This document shows positions 46,332 to 47,886 of a stretch of DNA of 47,886 nucleotides, one piece after another. This DNA comes from Pseudonocardiaceae bacterium (GTDB lineage: Bacteria; Actinomycetota; Actinomycetes; Mycobacteriales; Pseudonocardiaceae). The stretch lies in contig WHTH01000029.1 of the NCBI GenBank assembly GCA_009377865.1, positions 1-47,886 on the forward strand, written 5' to 3'. The translations under genes were made by a program, and so were the position numbers. Numbering within the stretch: position 1 is the first letter of the stretch; every line of letters begins with the position of its first letter. Under the pieces are notes generated by a model. The model worked only from the letters and a program-made list of their open reading frames with translations. It was not told the DNA's origin and did no database searches.

Positions 46332-46385
46332 ACGGAACGGCACCCGTCCCGGTCCCCGAACTTCCTCGGGGCGGGGCCGTTCCGT
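46332..46385. terminator. Nested GC-rich hairpin
   Basis: ACGGAACGGC (46332-46341) pairs with GCCGTTCCGT (46376-46385), and inside it CCCCGA (46354-46359) pairs with TCGGGG (46366-46371). The structure lies in the 277-base gap between the capsid fragment and the XRE gene. No T-run follows, so it may be a terminator, a leader structure for the regulator, or a relic of the phage or mobile DNA. Confidence 0.5.
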
Positions 46386-46559
46386 GGCGGCAGCGTGGCG
46401 CTGAGCGGGCGACACGGCGCCACGTGGGTCCCTTGCCGGGGGACGGGTCCGGGCGGTGTTGCTGGGTGTGACTCCTTCGCCCGTGAGTGGGCACCGTCCC
46501 GGCCCGCGCGGGGGTCGCACCACGCCGCATGCCGTCGCAGGTCGGTACCATGCCGTGTC

Positions 46560-47886
46560 ATGGAGCCCAGCGAGGCCGAGGACACCCGCACCATTGGCCG
46601 CCGGTTGCGTGAGATCCGCGTCTGGCGCCGCAAGTCGCAGCGGGTCGTAGCCGAGCTGGCCGGGATATCCGAGGGCTACCTGTCCAAGCTCGAACGCGGC
46701 CTTAGCCCCGTCGAGCGTCGCTCCCTGATCGTGGCCCTGGCCAACGCGCTACAGGTGGCCCCGTCGGAGCTGACGCAGGTTCCGGTGCCAGCGCCAGGCA
46801 ACGGGCACACGGACAGCACCGTCGAGGCGGTGCGCCGAGCGCTGGCTGCGGTCAATCACGGTCGGCCGGACGGGATGGTGCTCCCGTTCGAAGTGCTAGC
46901 CGACCGGGTGGACCAACTACGGCAGGATCGGCGCGCATGTCGGCTACATGATGTGGCCACGGCACTGCCCGGCCTGATCCGCGACGTGCATACCTCGCTC
47001 GACGCCGGTCGCGATGTGGGCGAGCTGCTTCCGCTAGTGGTGACGCTGCATGTGGACGTGACGAGCATGTGGCTCAAGGATGCGGGAGCCCCGGTCGACC
47101 TGCGGGGCCAGGCCGCACTACTGGCGCGCAATGCAGCCAGGGAGCACGGTGAGGTCACCACGCTGGGCATGGCCGCATTCGGCACGGTCAACGCGCTGCG
47201 GGCCACGGGGGACTTCGACCTAGCGCAAGCGGAACTGAATGCCACGACGCTGCCAGCGGCCACACCCGAGACCGTGGACCTAGTGGGCACGCTGATGGAG
47301 CAGCACGCTCAGGTCGCCGCAGTAGGCAACCGACACGCGGACGTGGACGCGGCGATGGCGATTGCCAGCGAACTCGCTGAGCGATTCGGCGAGGTCGAGC
47401 CGATCGGGTTCGGATTCGGGCCGACGAATGTGGGGCTGCGGCGCATGTCGCTTGCACTCGAAGCGGGCGAGCCCGATCGTGCTCTGAATATCGCCGGGAG
47501 TGTGCGCCCGGAGCGGGCCGCCTTCGCGACTCGCCAGGCGGCGTACTGGGTGGACTTCGGCCGGGCCGCTGCCCACCTGCGGGGCCGCCGCGACGACGCC
47601 GTGCGCGCCTTCCGCACCGCCGAGGACCTGTTCCCGGCGCGGGTGTACCGGAACCCGTTCGCCCGAGACACCGTGACCGAGCTACTAACCCGTGCCCGCC
47701 GCGATGCGGGCGGCCGGGACCTGCGCGCCCTGGCCCACCGGATGGGCCTAGTGGTCCGTCGCGGTTTTGATCTGGTGGAGTCGTTGTCGTCCTCTGCGCA
47801 CCTTGTCGATGATCTCGTCGGCGGCTTTGTGCCAGATGAAGGGCTTGGGGTTGTCGTTCCAGTGCTGGGCCCAGAGCTCGATGGCC
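46560..47886 (+). CDS. XRE-family regulator with TPR-like C-terminal region, 3' end interrupted by IS630
   Basis: ATG 46560 opens a helix-turn-helix protein (TIGRRLREIRVWRRKSQRVV, AELAGISEGYLSKLERGLSP). A long helical, Ala/Leu-rich region with tetratricopeptide-like pairs follows (AALLARNAAREHGEVTTLGM, AAYWVDFGRAAAHLRGRRDD, AVRAFRTAEDLFPARVYRNP). The natural reading ends about residue 396 in RDLRALAHRMG, close to the expected end of such proteins. From the CTAG at 47747-47750 the frame continues antisense through the IS630 copy with no stop to the window edge. The insertion has therefore replaced the last residues. Confidence 0.75.
   Translation, partial: MEPSEAEDTRTIGRRLREIRVWRRKSQRVVAELAGISEGYLSKLERGLSPVERRSLIVALANALQVAPSELTQVPVPAPGNGHTDSTVEAVRRALAAVNHGRPDGMVLPFEVLADRVDQLRQDRRACRLHDVATALPGLIRDVHTSLDAGRDVGELLPLVVTLHVDVTSMWLKDAGAPVDLRGQAALLARNAAREHGEVTTLGMAAFGTVNALRATGDFDLAQAELNATTLPAATPETVDLVGTLMEQHAQVAAVGNRHADVDAAMAIASELAERFGEVEPIGFGFGPTNVGLRRMSLALEAGEPDRALNIAGSVRPERAAFATRQAAYWVDFGRAAAHLRGRRDDAVRAFRTAEDLFPARVYRNPFARDTVTELLTRARRDAGGRDLRALAHRMGLVVRRGFDLVESLSSSAHLVDDLVGGFVPDEGLGVVVPVLGPELDG
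47748..47886 (-). mobile_element. IS630-family transposase, 3' end, second copy
   Basis: The reverse complement is identical to bases 1-138 over its whole length and encodes the same C-terminal residues (NDNPKPFIWHKAADEII) with TAG at 47748-47750. Its 3' end points into the window, opposite to the left copy. The flank after CTAG is the XRE coding sequence, different from the left flank, so this is an independent insertion site. Confidence 0.85.

Overview
The window is high-GC DNA with GTG/TTG starts and 4-base ATGA/GTGA gene overlaps. It carries the actinobacterial order proS / two acidic Ala-rich genes / rimP-nusA-ylxR-infB-DUF503-rbfA / nrnA-truB-ribF-rpsO-pnp-M16 protease-dapB. Mycothiol-linked proteins, a DUF5753 regulator, a graspetide locus and Calvin-cycle genes suggest a Pseudonocardia-like member of the Pseudonocardiales (inference from content only). 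No rRNA, tRNA or CRISPR array was seen.

Layout. 1-138 and 47748-47886 are inverted, identical 3' ends of an IS630-family element, so the sequence is bounded by the same repeat on both sides. 149-1965 holds cobH and a CysG-like fusion (cobalamin/siroheme). 1996-5978 holds a DUF4190 protein and cytochrome bd oxidase (cydA-cydB), divergent from a BlaI repressor and an M56 protease, with two perfect operator dyads between them. 5953-11763 is a two-domain protein of unknown function plus a peptide/nickel-type ABC importer. The importer lies under an excellent IdeR/DtxR iron box, but its permease and binding-protein genes carry a frameshift and several apparent in-frame deletions. A PatB-type C-S lyase diverges from the same box.

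12973-22485 is the conserved translation/transcription locus. Between rbfA (ends 22485) and the nrnA block (from 31512) lie about 9 kb of other genes: the Calvin-cycle pair cbbF-cbbP; a scar made of a DUF5753-regulator remnant fused against a 5'-truncated Mrr-type endonuclease and an IS remnant; an XRE-DUF5753 / DUF6879 / small-gene set; and a compact RiPP locus tgmA-tgmB-tgmC. The last encodes a graspetide precursor, an ATP-grasp ester/amide ligase and an isoaspartate-type methyltransferase. It is the most interesting biosynthetic system here.

31512-39701 returns to the core chromosome (nrnA, truB, ribF, rpsO, pnp, M16 peptidase, dapB). 39702-46282 is a mercury-resistance island: ArsR-type repressor, merA, a MerR regulator, an organomercurial lyase fused to a membrane domain, a MerT-like transporter and a mycoredoxin. 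It is mixed with debris (formaldehyde dehydrogenase 3' fragment, phage capsid 3' fragment) and a mycothiol-dependent nitroreductase-like gene. The window ends in an XRE regulator whose 3' end is interrupted by the second IS630 copy.

Coordinates of starts are judged from Shine-Dalgarno sequences, overlaps and family N-termini. All functional assignments come from reading motifs by eye, without database searches.
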